Source: CAZBYL01 sp964496275
GTDB lineage: Bacteria > Synergistota > Synergistia > Synergistales > Synergistaceae
Assembly (NCBI GenBank): GCA_964496275.1
Contig: CAZBYL010000001.1
Coordinates: 1 to 64,000, forward strand
DNA: 64,000 bases
Direction of reading: 5' to 3'
Shown: piece by piece, positions 34,361 to 42,628 of the stretch
How the letters are laid out: each line of letters begins with the position of its first letter
Position numbering within the stretch: position 1 is the stretch's first letter
Notes under the pieces: model-generated
What the model saw: the letters and a program-made list of their open reading frames with translations, nothing else
What the model was told of the DNA's origin: nothing
The model's database searches: none
Position numbers and translations under genes: made by a program

Positions 34361-35386
34361 ATGGCTAAATATAAAGTTGCTATTAACGGTTTTGGACGTA
34401 TCGGAAGACTGGCTCTGCGTTCTATGTTCTTGGACGGCAGAAACGATCATCAATTTGAAGTAGTGGCAATAAACAGCCGCACACCGGCCGCGTCTCTTGC
34501 ATACCTGTTCAAGTATGATTCTGTCTACCATCGCTTCCCGGGAGATGTGCAGGTTGAGGAAAATGCGATTGTCATAAACGGACATAGGATCCAGACTGTT
34601 CTTGAACCGGATCCCACAAAGCTGCCTTGGAAAGAACTCGGAATTGATCTCGTAGTGGAATGCACCGGAAACCTTACGAAAAATGACGCAGCAAACGCTC
34701 ATATTACTTCCGGAGCCAAGAAAGTCATTATCTCCGCAGCGGCAAGCGGAGCGGATGCAACGATAGTTTACGGCGTAAATGAAGGTATTTATGATCCAGC
34801 AAAACATAACGTAATCTCAAACGCTTCATGCACAACTAACTGCTTGGCACCTGTATGCAAAGTTCTAAATGAGAAATTTGGCATAGTCGAAGGACTTATG
34901 AACACAATCCACTCCTATACCAATGATCAGGTGACTCTGGATCGCTCACACAAAAAGACCCCATCCCGCGGAAGAGCGGCGGCTCTGTCCATTATCCCGA
35001 CAAGCACCGGAGCAGCTAAGGCAATAGCGGAAGTTATGCCCGAACTAAAGGGAAAACTCAACGGTCTCGCTCTCAGAGTTCCGACTCCTACAGTCTCTGT
35101 TGTTGACCTTACCGCAACTCTGGCGAAACCGGTAACAAAAGAGGAAGTCAATGCCGCAATGAAAGAGTACTCAGAAGGACCGCTTAAAGGTATTCTCGGC
35201 TATGAGACCGATGACCTTGTTTCAATGGATTTCGTCGGCGACAGACACTCATCAATATTTGCACCGAACCACACAATGGTAATGGGCGACAGAATGGTTA
35301 AGGTGCTTTCATGGTATGACAACGAGTGGGGATATAGCTGCAGAATGGTGGATTTGGCAGACTATATCCTTTCAAAGGGACTTTAA
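34361..35386 (+). CDS. gapA: Glyceraldehyde-3-phosphate dehydrogenase
   Basis: Converts glyceraldehyde 3-phosphate to 1,3-bisphosphoglycerate. 341 residues from ATG 34361 after GAGGGGG. NAD-binding AINGFGRIGRLALR, catalytic Cys in NASCTTNCLAPVCK near 157, the HSYTNDQ block with the catalytic His, and WYDNEWGYSCRMVDL near the end. First gene of gapA-pgk-tpiA; four bases separate it from pgk. Confidence 0.96.
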   Translation: MAKYKVAINGFGRIGRLALRSMFLDGRNDHQFEVVAINSRTPAASLAYLFKYDSVYHRFPGDVQVEENAIVINGHRIQTVLEPDPTKLPWKELGIDLVVECTGNLTKNDAANAHITSGAKKVIISAAASGADATIVYGVNEGIYDPAKHNVISNASCTTNCLAPVCKVLNEKFGIVEGLMNTIHSYTNDQVTLDRSHKKTPSRGRAAALSIIPTSTGAAKAIAEVMPELKGKLNGLALRVPTPTVSVVDLTATLAKPVTKEEVNAAMKEYSEGPLKGILGYETDDLVSMDFVGDRHSSIFAPNHTMVMGDRMVKVLSWYDNEWGYSCRMVDLADYILSKGL

Positions 35387-35390
35387 GACA

Positions 35391-36581
35391 ATGCGTCTCA
35401 AGACTTTTACGAGTGCAGATGTTGCAGGCAAGAGAGTGCTCGTGAGGGTAGATTTCAATGTCCCTATGTCAAACGGTAAGGTCAGCGATACTACCCGCAT
35501 TAAAGCTCACATACCGACAATAAAAGCCCTCGTTGAAGCAGGCGCGAAAGTATCTCTTGTATCACACCTGGGACGCCCTAAGGGTGAGGTCAATTTAAAA
35601 TATACACTTGCTCCGATTGCAGAAGAACTTGCGGAGCTTATCGGTATGAAGGTGACCTTTGTAGACGACTGCATCGGAGAAAAAGTTGCTGCTGCAGTTG
35701 CAAACCAAGACGCAGACGAACTTTTAATTCTGGAGAATGTAAGGTTCTATCCGCAAGAAGAAAAGAACGACATGACTTTCGCAAAAAGTTTGGCAGCAAA
35801 CTTTGATGTGTTTGTCATGGATGCCTTTAGTGCTTCGCATAGAGCTCATGCCTCCACGAGGGGAATAGCTGAGGTTCTGCCTTCCTTCTCGGGTGAGTTG
35901 ATAACGAGAGAAATAACAATGCTCAGCGCAGCACGAGACAACCCCGGCAGACCCTTTGTCCTAATACTCGGCGGAGCGAAAGTCTCTGATAAAATTGCGG
36001 TAGTAGAAAATATGTTGACCAAAGTCGACACCATTTTGATTGGCGGAGGAATGGCTTTTACTTTCCTGAAGGCATCCGGACTTGAAATAGGTAAGTCACT
36101 GTGTGAAGAGGATAAGCTTGAGTTTGCCGCAAAAATGCTTGAACAGGCGCACAAACTCGGTGTATCAATCCTTTTGCCGACAGATGCAGTTGTCGCAGAT
36201 GAATTTAAAGCTGACGCACATTACGAAACTGTTTCCGTTTCAGCGATTCCATCTGATAAAATGGGGCTTGATATAGGTCCCGAAACGGTCAAGCTGTTTA
36301 CGGAATCTATAGCATCTGCAAAAACTGTCATTTGGAACGGTCCGATGGGCGTATTTGAAATGTCTGCATTCGCAAACGGCACACGAATGATTTCCGAGGC
36401 GTTAGCTTCTGCGACATCGCATGGGACACTCACGGTTGTAGGCGGGGGAGACTCGGCCGCGGCTGTAACCGAGTTTGGGTGTGCTGACAAAGTGTCTCAC
36501 GTATCAACAGGCGGCGGTGCAAGTTTGGAATTTTTTGAAGGAAAAATGCTTCCCGGAATCGAACCATACATAATAGATTAG
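35391..36581 (+). CDS. pgk: Phosphoglycerate kinase
   Basis: Makes ATP from 1,3-bisphosphoglycerate. 396 residues from ATG 35391. N-terminal KRVLVRVDFNVPMS and SHLGRPKGEVN substrate-binding blocks, the LGGAKVSDKI block, and the nucleotide-binding WNGPMGVFEM and VGGGDSAAAV. The hairpin after its stop may lower expression of tpiA relative to pgk. Confidence 0.96.
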   Translation: MRLKTFTSADVAGKRVLVRVDFNVPMSNGKVSDTTRIKAHIPTIKALVEAGAKVSLVSHLGRPKGEVNLKYTLAPIAEELAELIGMKVTFVDDCIGEKVAAAVANQDADELLILENVRFYPQEEKNDMTFAKSLAANFDVFVMDAFSASHRAHASTRGIAEVLPSFSGELITREITMLSAARDNPGRPFVLILGGAKVSDKIAVVENMLTKVDTILIGGGMAFTFLKASGLEIGKSLCEEDKLEFAAKMLEQAHKLGVSILLPTDAVVADEFKADAHYETVSVSAIPSDKMGLDIGPETVKLFTESIASAKTVIWNGPMGVFEMSAFANGTRMISEALASATSHGTLTVVGGGDSAAAVTEFGCADKVSHVSTGGGASLEFFEGKMLPGIEPYIID

Positions 36582-36589
36582 TCATGAAA

Positions 36590-36632
36590 AAACGGGAGAC
36601 GGCGAAGCACTCAGACGCGCCGTCTCCCGTTT
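36590..36632 (+). terminator. Intercistronic hairpin between pgk and tpiA
   Basis: Perfect 15-bp stem (36590-36604 with 36618-36632), 13-base loop, followed by CATATTTTTC. It lies 9 bases after the pgk stop and 30 before the tpiA GTG. It could be a partial terminator or an RNA-processing and stability element. Confidence 0.75.
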
Positions 36633-36661
36633 CATATTTTTCATCAAATGGAGATGAGAGA

Positions 36662-37456
36662 GTGGCACGCAAAAAATTTATAGCAGGAAATTGGAAAATG
36701 TATAACGGTCCCATAAGCACGACTGAATACATCAGCAAGTTTGCGGCAAAGCTCGCCGAGTCGGTGCGGTTACAAGCCGCTTTAAATGATTCAAGACTTG
36801 AAACAGCGATATTCCCCCCGGCAATATCTGTAGAAGCAGCAATAAGAAGCAGAGGAACAGCACAAATTACCGTTGGTGCCCAAAATTTATACTTTGAAGA
36901 AAAAGGTGCATTCACAGGAGAAATATCTGCACCAATGCTGGCTGAAGCAAACTGCACACATGTACTTATAGGACATAGTGAAAGACGTCACATATTTAAA
37001 GAAACAAATTCTGAATTAAATAAAAAAATTAAAGCAGCACAATCTGCCGGATTGATTCCGGTTTACTGCGTGGGCGAACTTCTGGACGAACGCAAGGATA
37101 ACAGAACCTTCGATGTGATAAAGGCACAAATTACTTTGGGGCTTGAGGGATTGGAGCCCTTAATGGTAAAAAACCGCTTAATAATTGCTTACGAACCCGT
37201 TTGGGCAATAGGAACTGGGTTAACGGCAAGCCCCAGCGATGCTCAGGAGGTTTGTGAATTTATCAGAAATGTGATCGCTGATATCTTCGGTAATGAGGCG
37301 GCAGAAAATATATTGGTTTTGTATGGAGGCAGTGTAAAACCCGAAAATACAGCCGCACTGATGACACAAAGAGACATAGACGGTGCACTCGTTGGCGGCG
37401 CATCATTAGATGCAGACAGTTTTATCGCCATCCTGGAAGCATCAATTCGGTCCTAA
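36662..37456 (+). CDS. tpiA: Triosephosphate isomerase
   Basis: 264 residues from GTG 36662, 7 bases after GGAGA. An in-frame ATG at 36584 would translate through the hairpin and add 26 unrelated residues, so it is rejected. Seen: KKFIAGNWKMYNG, LIGHSERRHIF with the catalytic His, AYEPVWAIGTG with the catalytic Glu, and LYGGSVKPEN. Interconverts dihydroxyacetone phosphate and glyceraldehyde 3-phosphate. Confidence 0.95.
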   Translation: MARKKFIAGNWKMYNGPISTTEYISKFAAKLAESVRLQAALNDSRLETAIFPPAISVEAAIRSRGTAQITVGAQNLYFEEKGAFTGEISAPMLAEANCTHVLIGHSERRHIFKETNSELNKKIKAAQSAGLIPVYCVGELLDERKDNRTFDVIKAQITLGLEGLEPLMVKNRLIIAYEPVWAIGTGLTASPSDAQEVCEFIRNVIADIFGNEAAENILVLYGGSVKPENTAALMTQRDIDGALVGGASLDADSFIAILEASIRS

Positions 37457-37527
37457 TTTTACATGGTGAAAGATCTGAATCCCAGTCAAACATAACATAA
37501 GATATATTATAGGACATTATGTAGATA

Positions 37528-37562
37528 AATAAAAAGACGGGCTTATCACCCGTTCTTTTTGT
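37528..37562. terminator. Bidirectional terminator between tpiA and rsfS
   Basis: AAAAAGACGGG and CCCGTTCTTTTT around CTTATCA. Serves the convergent glycolysis and ribosome-biogenesis operons. Confidence 0.85.
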
Positions 37563-37599
37563 TTATGTTGTAATTTGACATGGTAACTATAGATTATAG

Positions 37600-37974
37600 T
37601 TACTCGTCCTCATCATTAAACTTCTTAACAGGAGCATCTCCCCATAAAGAGTCAAGCCTGTAATAGTCACGTCCTTCTTTGCTCAGGATATTGATTACAA
37701 CATGACCTGCATCCATCAAACACCAGCGGCTGCTGTTTTCTCCTTCAACTTTGTGAGGAAGCTTCATCTCGTCAAGAATATCATCGGCTGTGTCTTTGAG
37801 CGTTCTTGCATGAAGGTCGGAACGGGCTATTGCAACTATAAATGCTTCAGTAAAACCTGAAACCTCAGACAAATCATGTACAGTAACTTCCATAGCATGT
37901 TTCTCGAGTAAAGCATCTACTATCGGCTGATAATAGGCGAAAAATTCACCTGAATCCATTTTTTTATTTTCCAT
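37600..37974 (-). CDS. rsfS: Ribosomal silencing factor RsfS
   Basis: 124 residues. Binds uL14 and blocks joining of the ribosomal subunits when nutrients are short. Seen: VHDLSEVSGFTEAFIVAIARSD, the SSRWCLMDAGHVVINIL core and DYYRLDSLWGDA. AAAAGGAGA before ATG. The acidic tail (FNDEDE) is usual. Last gene of the rplU-to-rsfS series, as in many bacteria. Confidence 0.93.
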   Translation of the reverse strand: MENKKMDSGEFFAYYQPIVDALLEKHAMEVTVHDLSEVSGFTEAFIVAIARSDLHARTLKDTADDILDEMKLPHKVEGENSSRWCLMDAGHVVINILSKEGRDYYRLDSLWGDAPVKKFNDEDE

Positions 37975-38009
37975 GTATATTCTCCTTTTTATTGCTCTTT
38001 TTTATTTTC

Positions 38010-39416
38010 CTATTTTGAATAAGTTTCCACTATTTTATCAAGTATTGGGTTAAAAGTCTTGTAGTCATGTCCTACAATCAAAGAAACGTAAAAGGCCTGT
38101 TTGCTTGGACGCACAAGATTCTTAGGTACTTTAAGAAGCTCTCCCAATAATTTAGCAGACTCAACAGATTTCTTGCTCGCATCCATGGGATATATTATGT
38201 TTGTATATTGATAGTCGAAATGTTTGGCATTTCCTGTGTGCGTTACATCTATGCCTATTTTCTGCAGTTTTACAGATACTGTTTGGCTTACAGACGCTAT
38301 TCCCGTACCGTTTAATACGGCAATGGACTCTGTTATCGACTTTGCCGTTTTTATTATTTCTTCACTGCTCAATTTATCCTCTGAGCTTTTCATCTGGTTT
38401 TCTCTCTTCTGAGCGCTTTCTGCGGCGGAATCATCGGCTGCTGAGCTGTACGCCAGAGAGATACCGGCATATTTCGACGATCTATCGAGCGAGGTATCCC
38501 CTGATATCAACACGTCTATAGAGGTATTCAGAAATGCGTTTGCTGAATTGACATCGCCAACCCAGTAACTGAGTCTGTCAATCATTGCAGGCTGTCCATG
38601 CAATGTTGAGAAAAAGATGCGTTCCCTGCCTAACTCATTCTGTACATAACCTGCAAGCTGGATGGCCAATGTAGCGGACATATCTGTTTTCAGAATTTTC
38701 ATCATCTGAGTAGTTAGCTCAGGAATTTTTACGACTACGCGTGGGTCATAAAGTTTCTTTAGCATAGCTTTTATAAATTGCTGCTGTCTTTGCACTCGAC
38801 CGATATCCCCTAGCGCATCCTTACGGAACCTGACAAAATGCAGAGCAGTTTTTCCATCCATAACCTGTAACCCAGGTTGGATATTGATATCAAGCTTTCC
38901 GGCTCTGTCAACATAGCGCATTTTCTTTTTAACATCTATCTCAACACCGCCCATTGTGTCTATCAGTGCAGGAAAACTATCATAGTCTATTACCAAGTAA
39001 TACAGTATGGGCATTCCGATATACTGCTCGATTGTTGCCTGCATAAGCTGAGGGCCTCCGAAAGCAAAGGCATGGTTCAGTTTCTGTGTTCCATGTCCCG
39101 GTATAGCTACCCTCGTATCTCTTGGTAGGGAGAGCACTCTGACATTTTTATCATCCACATCAATAGTAGCAAGAAGAATCGTGTCTGATCTCCTTGAACC
39201 TTCCACATCATCTTCGCCCATTATAAGTATATTAAACTTCCCCTGTTCCTTGAGGGCTGAATAATTGGGGCTGTCCACATCCATATCTTTGGTTATCGAT
39301 TTTATGATGTCACCAGATTTTGCGTGAAAAGCGAAATAGAAACGCAATCCTGCACCTCCGATTAGTGACACTAGAGCACAAATCAGAACTATAAGTATGG
39401 GTTTAGAGAATTTCAC
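38010..39416 (-). CDS. LytR-CpsA-Psr family protein with LytR_C domain
   Basis: 468 residues from GTG, GGAG 9 bases before. One N-terminal membrane helix (about 5-28), an extracytoplasmic LCP domain (about 60-235) with RRSDTILLATID, VLSLPRDTRV, KLNHAFAFGG and HFVRFRKDALGDIGRVQRQQ, then a LytR_C domain (about 370-460). LCP proteins attach undecaprenyl-linked polymers to peptidoglycan in Gram-positives; the acceptor in a diderm is uncertain. Between nadD and rsfS. Confidence 0.88.
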   Translation of the reverse strand: MKFSKPILIVLICALVSLIGGAGLRFYFAFHAKSGDIIKSITKDMDVDSPNYSALKEQGKFNILIMGEDDVEGSRRSDTILLATIDVDDKNVRVLSLPRDTRVAIPGHGTQKLNHAFAFGGPQLMQATIEQYIGMPILYYLVIDYDSFPALIDTMGGVEIDVKKKMRYVDRAGKLDINIQPGLQVMDGKTALHFVRFRKDALGDIGRVQRQQQFIKAMLKKLYDPRVVVKIPELTTQMMKILKTDMSATLAIQLAGYVQNELGRERIFFSTLHGQPAMIDRLSYWVGDVNSANAFLNTSIDVLISGDTSLDRSSKYAGISLAYSSAADDSAAESAQKRENQMKSSEDKLSSEEIIKTAKSITESIAVLNGTGIASVSQTVSVKLQKIGIDVTHTGNAKHFDYQYTNIIYPMDASKKSVESAKLLGELLKVPKNLVRPSKQAFYVSLIVGHDYKTFNPILDKIVETYSK

Positions 39417-39430
39417 CTAGTACTCCTCCG

Positions 39431-40048
39431 TTAGTTGTCTTTATATAACTCTTTTTTCATTATAAAATTTTCTACAGTTGGCGGTACCAGAAAACGAATA
39501 CTCCAGTCTCTTCTGACTCGATCCCTTAATTCCGTGCTAGATATCGCAAGTAGTGGAATTTCAAGAGGGATAATTTTAGTCCTTAAATCTATCGGAAGTT
39601 CCTCCATGCGTTTGTGAGTGTAGCCATATCGACTTACAGCTACAAACTTGCACATATCCATTATCTCTTCAGGATTTTTCCACGAAACAATATCCATCAC
39701 CGCATCAAGTCCCGTTATAAAGTAGAACTCTGTATCATTATATTCAGCCATTGCTTTTAGAGCTCTTAGTGTATCTATCGTATAGCTCTGCCCCACTCTG
39801 TCTATTTCTATTCTGGATACAGAAAAATATGGACAGTCTATGGTTGCAAGAACTGTCATCATGTAACGCTGTTCTGCTGAGGATACTGTCTGTTGGGTTT
39901 TATGAGGCGGCTGACCGGTTGGCACAAAGACAACCTCAGAAAGCTCAAACGCTGCATGAGCGTCATCTGCGGCTCTAAGATGTCCGTAGTGTATCGGGTC
40001 GAATGTGCCTCCCATTATGCCAACTCTGCGTTTTGCTGTATTCGGCAT
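39431..40048 (-). CDS. nadD: Nicotinate-nucleotide adenylyltransferase
   Basis: Makes deamido-NAD from nicotinate mononucleotide and ATP. 205 residues from ATG 40048, 9 bases after AGGAG; an ATG at 40054 is only 3 bases from that site. Nucleotidyltransferase motif GIMGGTFDPIHYGHL, the VPTGQPPHKT block, and the late ISSTELRDRV motif. Works upstream of NadE (559-1308). Confidence 0.94.
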   Translation of the reverse strand: MPNTAKRRVGIMGGTFDPIHYGHLRAADDAHAAFELSEVVFVPTGQPPHKTQQTVSSAEQRYMMTVLATIDCPYFSVSRIEIDRVGQSYTIDTLRALKAMAEYNDTEFYFITGLDAVMDIVSWKNPEEIMDMCKFVAVSRYGYTHKRMEELPIDLRTKIIPLEIPLLAISSTELRDRVRRDWSIRFLVPPTVENFIMKKELYKDN

Positions 40049-40086
40049 ACTCATAATCTCCTGACTTGCATTGCAAGATGAGTAAT

Positions 40087-41466
40087 TTAATTTATAGGCT
40101 CTTCCTGTACTGTTACTGTTTCATTATCTTGGTCATCATCTGGTATATCATCAAAATCGCTCGGGTAATAGTCCGGATAGAAATCAAACTCTTTGTATCC
40201 TATTGTAACACTGTCACCCTCTTTTGCGCCTGCAGCTTCTAGAAGCTGCTCAACCTTAAATTTGCGCAGCAACCTTGTGAATCGAGCCACATTCTCATCT
40301 TGGCTTAAATCATAACGCTCAACAGCCTTCTCCAAACGGCGATGCATAACCCTATATCCGCCACCATGCAGCGAGATTATCTGAATTTTATCGCGCCTGC
40401 TGCGCATAGGAGTTTTTTCTTCGGGTTCTTCAAACGCGAACAATCTAACTTCACTGTGCGGTCTGGGATTTGCATCTGTAAATTTAATTATTTGCTTTAC
40501 AAGCTCGGGTATCCCCTCTTCCGTAAGTGCACTTACAGCACAAAACGGAACGTTCAAGGAGTCAAAGTGTACCTTTAATTTCGAGATAAGTTCCTCAGGT
40601 TCAGGAAGTTCATCAAGTTTGTTTGCCACAACAAAATATGGCCGCTCATCAAGCTGGGGATCGAATGAACGCATTTCGTTCCTGACTGTTTCCAGCTCGC
40701 ACATGAGAGAATCAAAAGTGGCGGCTTCAAAGCTCAGGACGTGTATAAGAAGCCTGCTTCTGTCAACATGTCTGAGAAATTCCAGCCCCAATCCCTTGTT
40801 CATGTGTGCTCCCTCTATAAGCCCCGGAATATCTGCAATAACAATCTGCTCGTATCCCGAGTTCAGAACACCCAGATTGGGAGATAGGGTTGTAAATGGA
40901 TAGTTGGCGATTTTGGGCTGTGCGTTTGATATAGCAGATAGTATACTGGATTTTCCTACATTGGGCACTCCAACCAAGCCGACATCCGCAATAAGGCGCA
41001 GCTCAAGCCTTAGGTCGGCTTCCTCTCCCAAGTCTCCGTTTTCGCAAAAACGAGGAGCCTTTCTTGCGGAGTTAGAAAAATATCTGTTTCCTCTGCCGCC
41101 TCGCCCACCGCGAGCTGCAAGGAATCTGTCTTTGGGTTCTACAAGGTCAGCAAGACCGTCTCCGGTTTCTGCATCGTAAATCAGCGTTCCGCATGGGACA
41201 TAAAGTATTATATCCTCACCCGCAGCACCGTTGCGTGCTGAACCCTTTCCGTGTGATCCGTTGGAACCTTTTATGTTTCTTTGGTATTCAAGGTCGGCCA
41301 GTGTTTGCAAGTTATTGGTTGCTTCAAAAATGATACTGCCACCCTTACCTCCGTTACCACCGTCAGGGCCGCCATTTGGTTTAAACCTTTCACGCAGGAA
41401 GCTCATACAACCATTGCCGCCGCGTCCGGCCTTTACAGAAATACGAACGGAATCTACAAATTTCAT
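40087..41466 (-). CDS. obg: Obg/CgtA GTPase
   Basis: Ribosome-associated GTPase for 50S assembly and the stringent response. 459 residues: glycine-rich Obg fold (1-158, with DGGNGGKGGS and ARGGRGGRGN), G domain (GLVGVPNVGKSS P-loop, DIPGLIEGAHMNKGLG switch, NKLDEL), and an OCT domain (about 340-430). The acidic tail is longer than the OCT domain needs. GAGGTAC before ATG. Follows rpmA as usual. Confidence 0.95.
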   Translation of the reverse strand: MKFVDSVRISVKAGRGGNGCMSFLRERFKPNGGPDGGNGGKGGSIIFEATNNLQTLADLEYQRNIKGSNGSHGKGSARNGAAGEDIILYVPCGTLIYDAETGDGLADLVEPKDRFLAARGGRGGRGNRYFSNSARKAPRFCENGDLGEEADLRLELRLIADVGLVGVPNVGKSSILSAISNAQPKIANYPFTTLSPNLGVLNSGYEQIVIADIPGLIEGAHMNKGLGLEFLRHVDRSRLLIHVLSFEAATFDSLMCELETVRNEMRSFDPQLDERPYFVVANKLDELPEPEELISKLKVHFDSLNVPFCAVSALTEEGIPELVKQIIKFTDANPRPHSEVRLFAFEEPEEKTPMRSRRDKIQIISLHGGGYRVMHRRLEKAVERYDLSQDENVARFTRLLRKFKVEQLLEAAGAKEGDSVTIGYKEFDFYPDYYPSDFDDIPDDDQDNETVTVQEEPIN

Positions 41467-41505
41467 TATCAGTACCTCATATCTAAATTAGTTAGCATAA
41501 CATAA

Positions 41506-41533
41506 ATGGGGGCCTTTTGAACCAGGCCCCCAT
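41506..41533 (-). terminator. Hairpin between rpmA and obg
   Basis: Nine-bp stem ATGGGGGCC/GGCCCCCAT. On the minus strand TTTATG follows, a weak T run. It probably lets ribosomal protein genes exceed obg by partial termination. Confidence 0.65.
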
Positions 41534-41554
41534 ACTGTCTTTATATAAGCAGAA

Positions 41555-41812
41555 CTAAACTGTTTCCGGTTCTACTGTTACAAATTTACGGTCTGCCTTT
41601 GTCAGGAAACGAACCTTACCTGTAGCAAGCGCAAAAAGAGTATAATCGCGACCAAGTCCTACGTTCTGACCGGGGTGGAACTTTGTTCCGCGCTGACGAA
41701 CAATAATCGTTCCCGCATTTACAAACTGACCGTCGCTGCGTTTTACGCCAAGATACTTTGGCTGACTATCGCGACCGTTGGTACTGCTACCTTGACCTTT
41801 TTTATGTGCCAT
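41555..41812 (-). CDS. rpmA: 50S ribosomal protein bL27
   Basis: 85 residues. [20 protein letters not shown] start, then [19 protein letters not shown]. The N-terminus begins directly with AHKKG; the cleavable extension found in many Firmicutes is absent. GGGGG lies before the ATG. Second gene after rplU. Confidence 0.97.
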   Translation of the reverse strand: MAHKKGQGSSTNGRDSQPKYLGVKRSDGQFVNAGTIIVRQRGTKFHPGQNVGLGRDYTLFALATGKVRFLTKADRKFVTVEPETV

Positions 41813-41841
41813 AACTTGATATCCCCCTCTATTGACCTAAA

Positions 41842-42153
41842 CTAGCCGTTTATTCCTTCAATAAGAACAGAAGTGAACTGCTGGCGATGACCGCGGAATT
41901 TGCGATAATTCTTCTTTCTGCGGTACTTGAAAACAATAACTTTGTCGTCTTTGCCATGCTCAAGAACCTTGCCTGTCACAGCTGCTCCTTCGACATAAGG
42001 GGCTCCGACAACCGCGCCGTCGTCCTTACCAAGCAGAATAACCTTGTCAAATACTACCTGGGAACCCTCGTCCGAATGAATCTTCTCAAAACGAATTTTG
42101 TCACCTGCGGAAACCCTATACTGCTTACCGCCTGTTTCGATTACTGCATACAT
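41842..42153 (-). CDS. rplU: 50S ribosomal protein bL21
   Basis: 103 residues from ATG 42153 after GGAGGGAGGA. MYAVIETGGKQYRVSAGD start and KVIVFKYRRKKNYRK near the end. The frame stays open upstream of the ATG, but only this start has a site and family match. First gene of the operon, with a leader of about 70 bases. Confidence 0.97.
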   Translation of the reverse strand: MYAVIETGGKQYRVSAGDKIRFEKIHSDEGSQVVFDKVILLGKDDGAVVGAPYVEGAAVTGKVLEHGKDDKVIVFKYRRKKNYRKFRGHRQQFTSVLIEGING

Positions 42154-42232
42154 ATACTTTTCCTCCCTCCGCTGTGTGTCAGGCAGCCAATTAGCTTTCA
42201 AAGCCCACACCAAGCGTATTCTAAACCTGTGC

Positions 42233-42261
42233 ATTATAAAGATTATCGCAGGATTTGTCAA
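42233..42261 (-). promoter_or_regulatory. Consensus promoter of the rplU operon
   Basis: On the minus strand TTGACA, 17 bases, TATAAT: exact consensus in both boxes. Confidence 0.92.
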
Positions 42262-42423
42262 TCAATATATTCACCTGCGTCGTCCGCTGGTTAATTGCCA
42301 AAGTAACTTAGACCCCTCAATCTTTTCACAGTTGCGATAACTTTGATAAATTTTTCTATAAGAAAAGAGGGAATACCCATAAAAAGAGAGGAGCTTACAG
42401 TCTATCTTTTCGTTTTACCTGCT

Positions 42424-42459
42424 TAAAAAAAGGGTTCAGCTCTAAAGAGCTGAACCCTT
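42424..42459 (-). terminator. Terminator after tRNA-Gly
   Basis: Thirteen-bp perfect stem (AAGGGTTCAGCTC/GAGCTGAACCCTT, TTTA loop) followed by seven T on the minus strand, 8 bases after the CCA end. Confidence 0.93.
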
Positions 42460-42467
42460 GATATCAC

Positions 42468-42551
42468 TGGAGCGGACAACGGGATTCGGACCCGCGACCC
42501 TCAGCTTGGGAAGCTGATGCNNNNNNNNNNTACCAACTGAGCTATGTCCGC
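42468..42551 (-). tRNA. tRNA-Gly, anticodon CCC, interrupted by an assembly gap
   Basis: Acceptor arms GCGGACA and TGTCCGC pair perfectly, and discriminator T plus encoded CCA follow. The anticodon arm TCAGC-TTCCCAA-GCTGA gives anticodon CCC (glycine, GGG codons); the T arm is GCGGG-TCCGAAT-CCCGT with one mismatch. The D arm AGCTCAGTTGGTA runs into ten N. Replacing the ten N with two bases would complete a normal D arm and give 76 bases including CCA. Confidence 0.88.
42521..42530. other. Assembly gap of ten N
   Basis: Ten N inside the D arm of tRNA-Gly. A fixed placeholder; the tRNA geometry suggests about two missing bases if there is only one tRNA copy. Confidence 0.95.
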
Positions 42552-42577
42552 AGTAGAATAACAAATGCAACGGGAGA

Positions 42578-42607
42578 ATCTTATCACATTTTTTATATTT
42601 TTGCCAA
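42578..42607 (-). promoter_or_regulatory. Candidate promoter of tRNA-Gly
   Basis: On the minus strand TTGGCA, 18 bases, TAAGAT, ending 27 bases before the mature 5' end. Confidence 0.5.
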
Positions 42608-42628
42608 CCCTTACCCTGTATTTTATCG

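Noticed and set aside
38201..38521. Plus-strand frames opposite the LCP gene
   Set aside because: Low-complexity shadows of the LCP reading frame without start signals.
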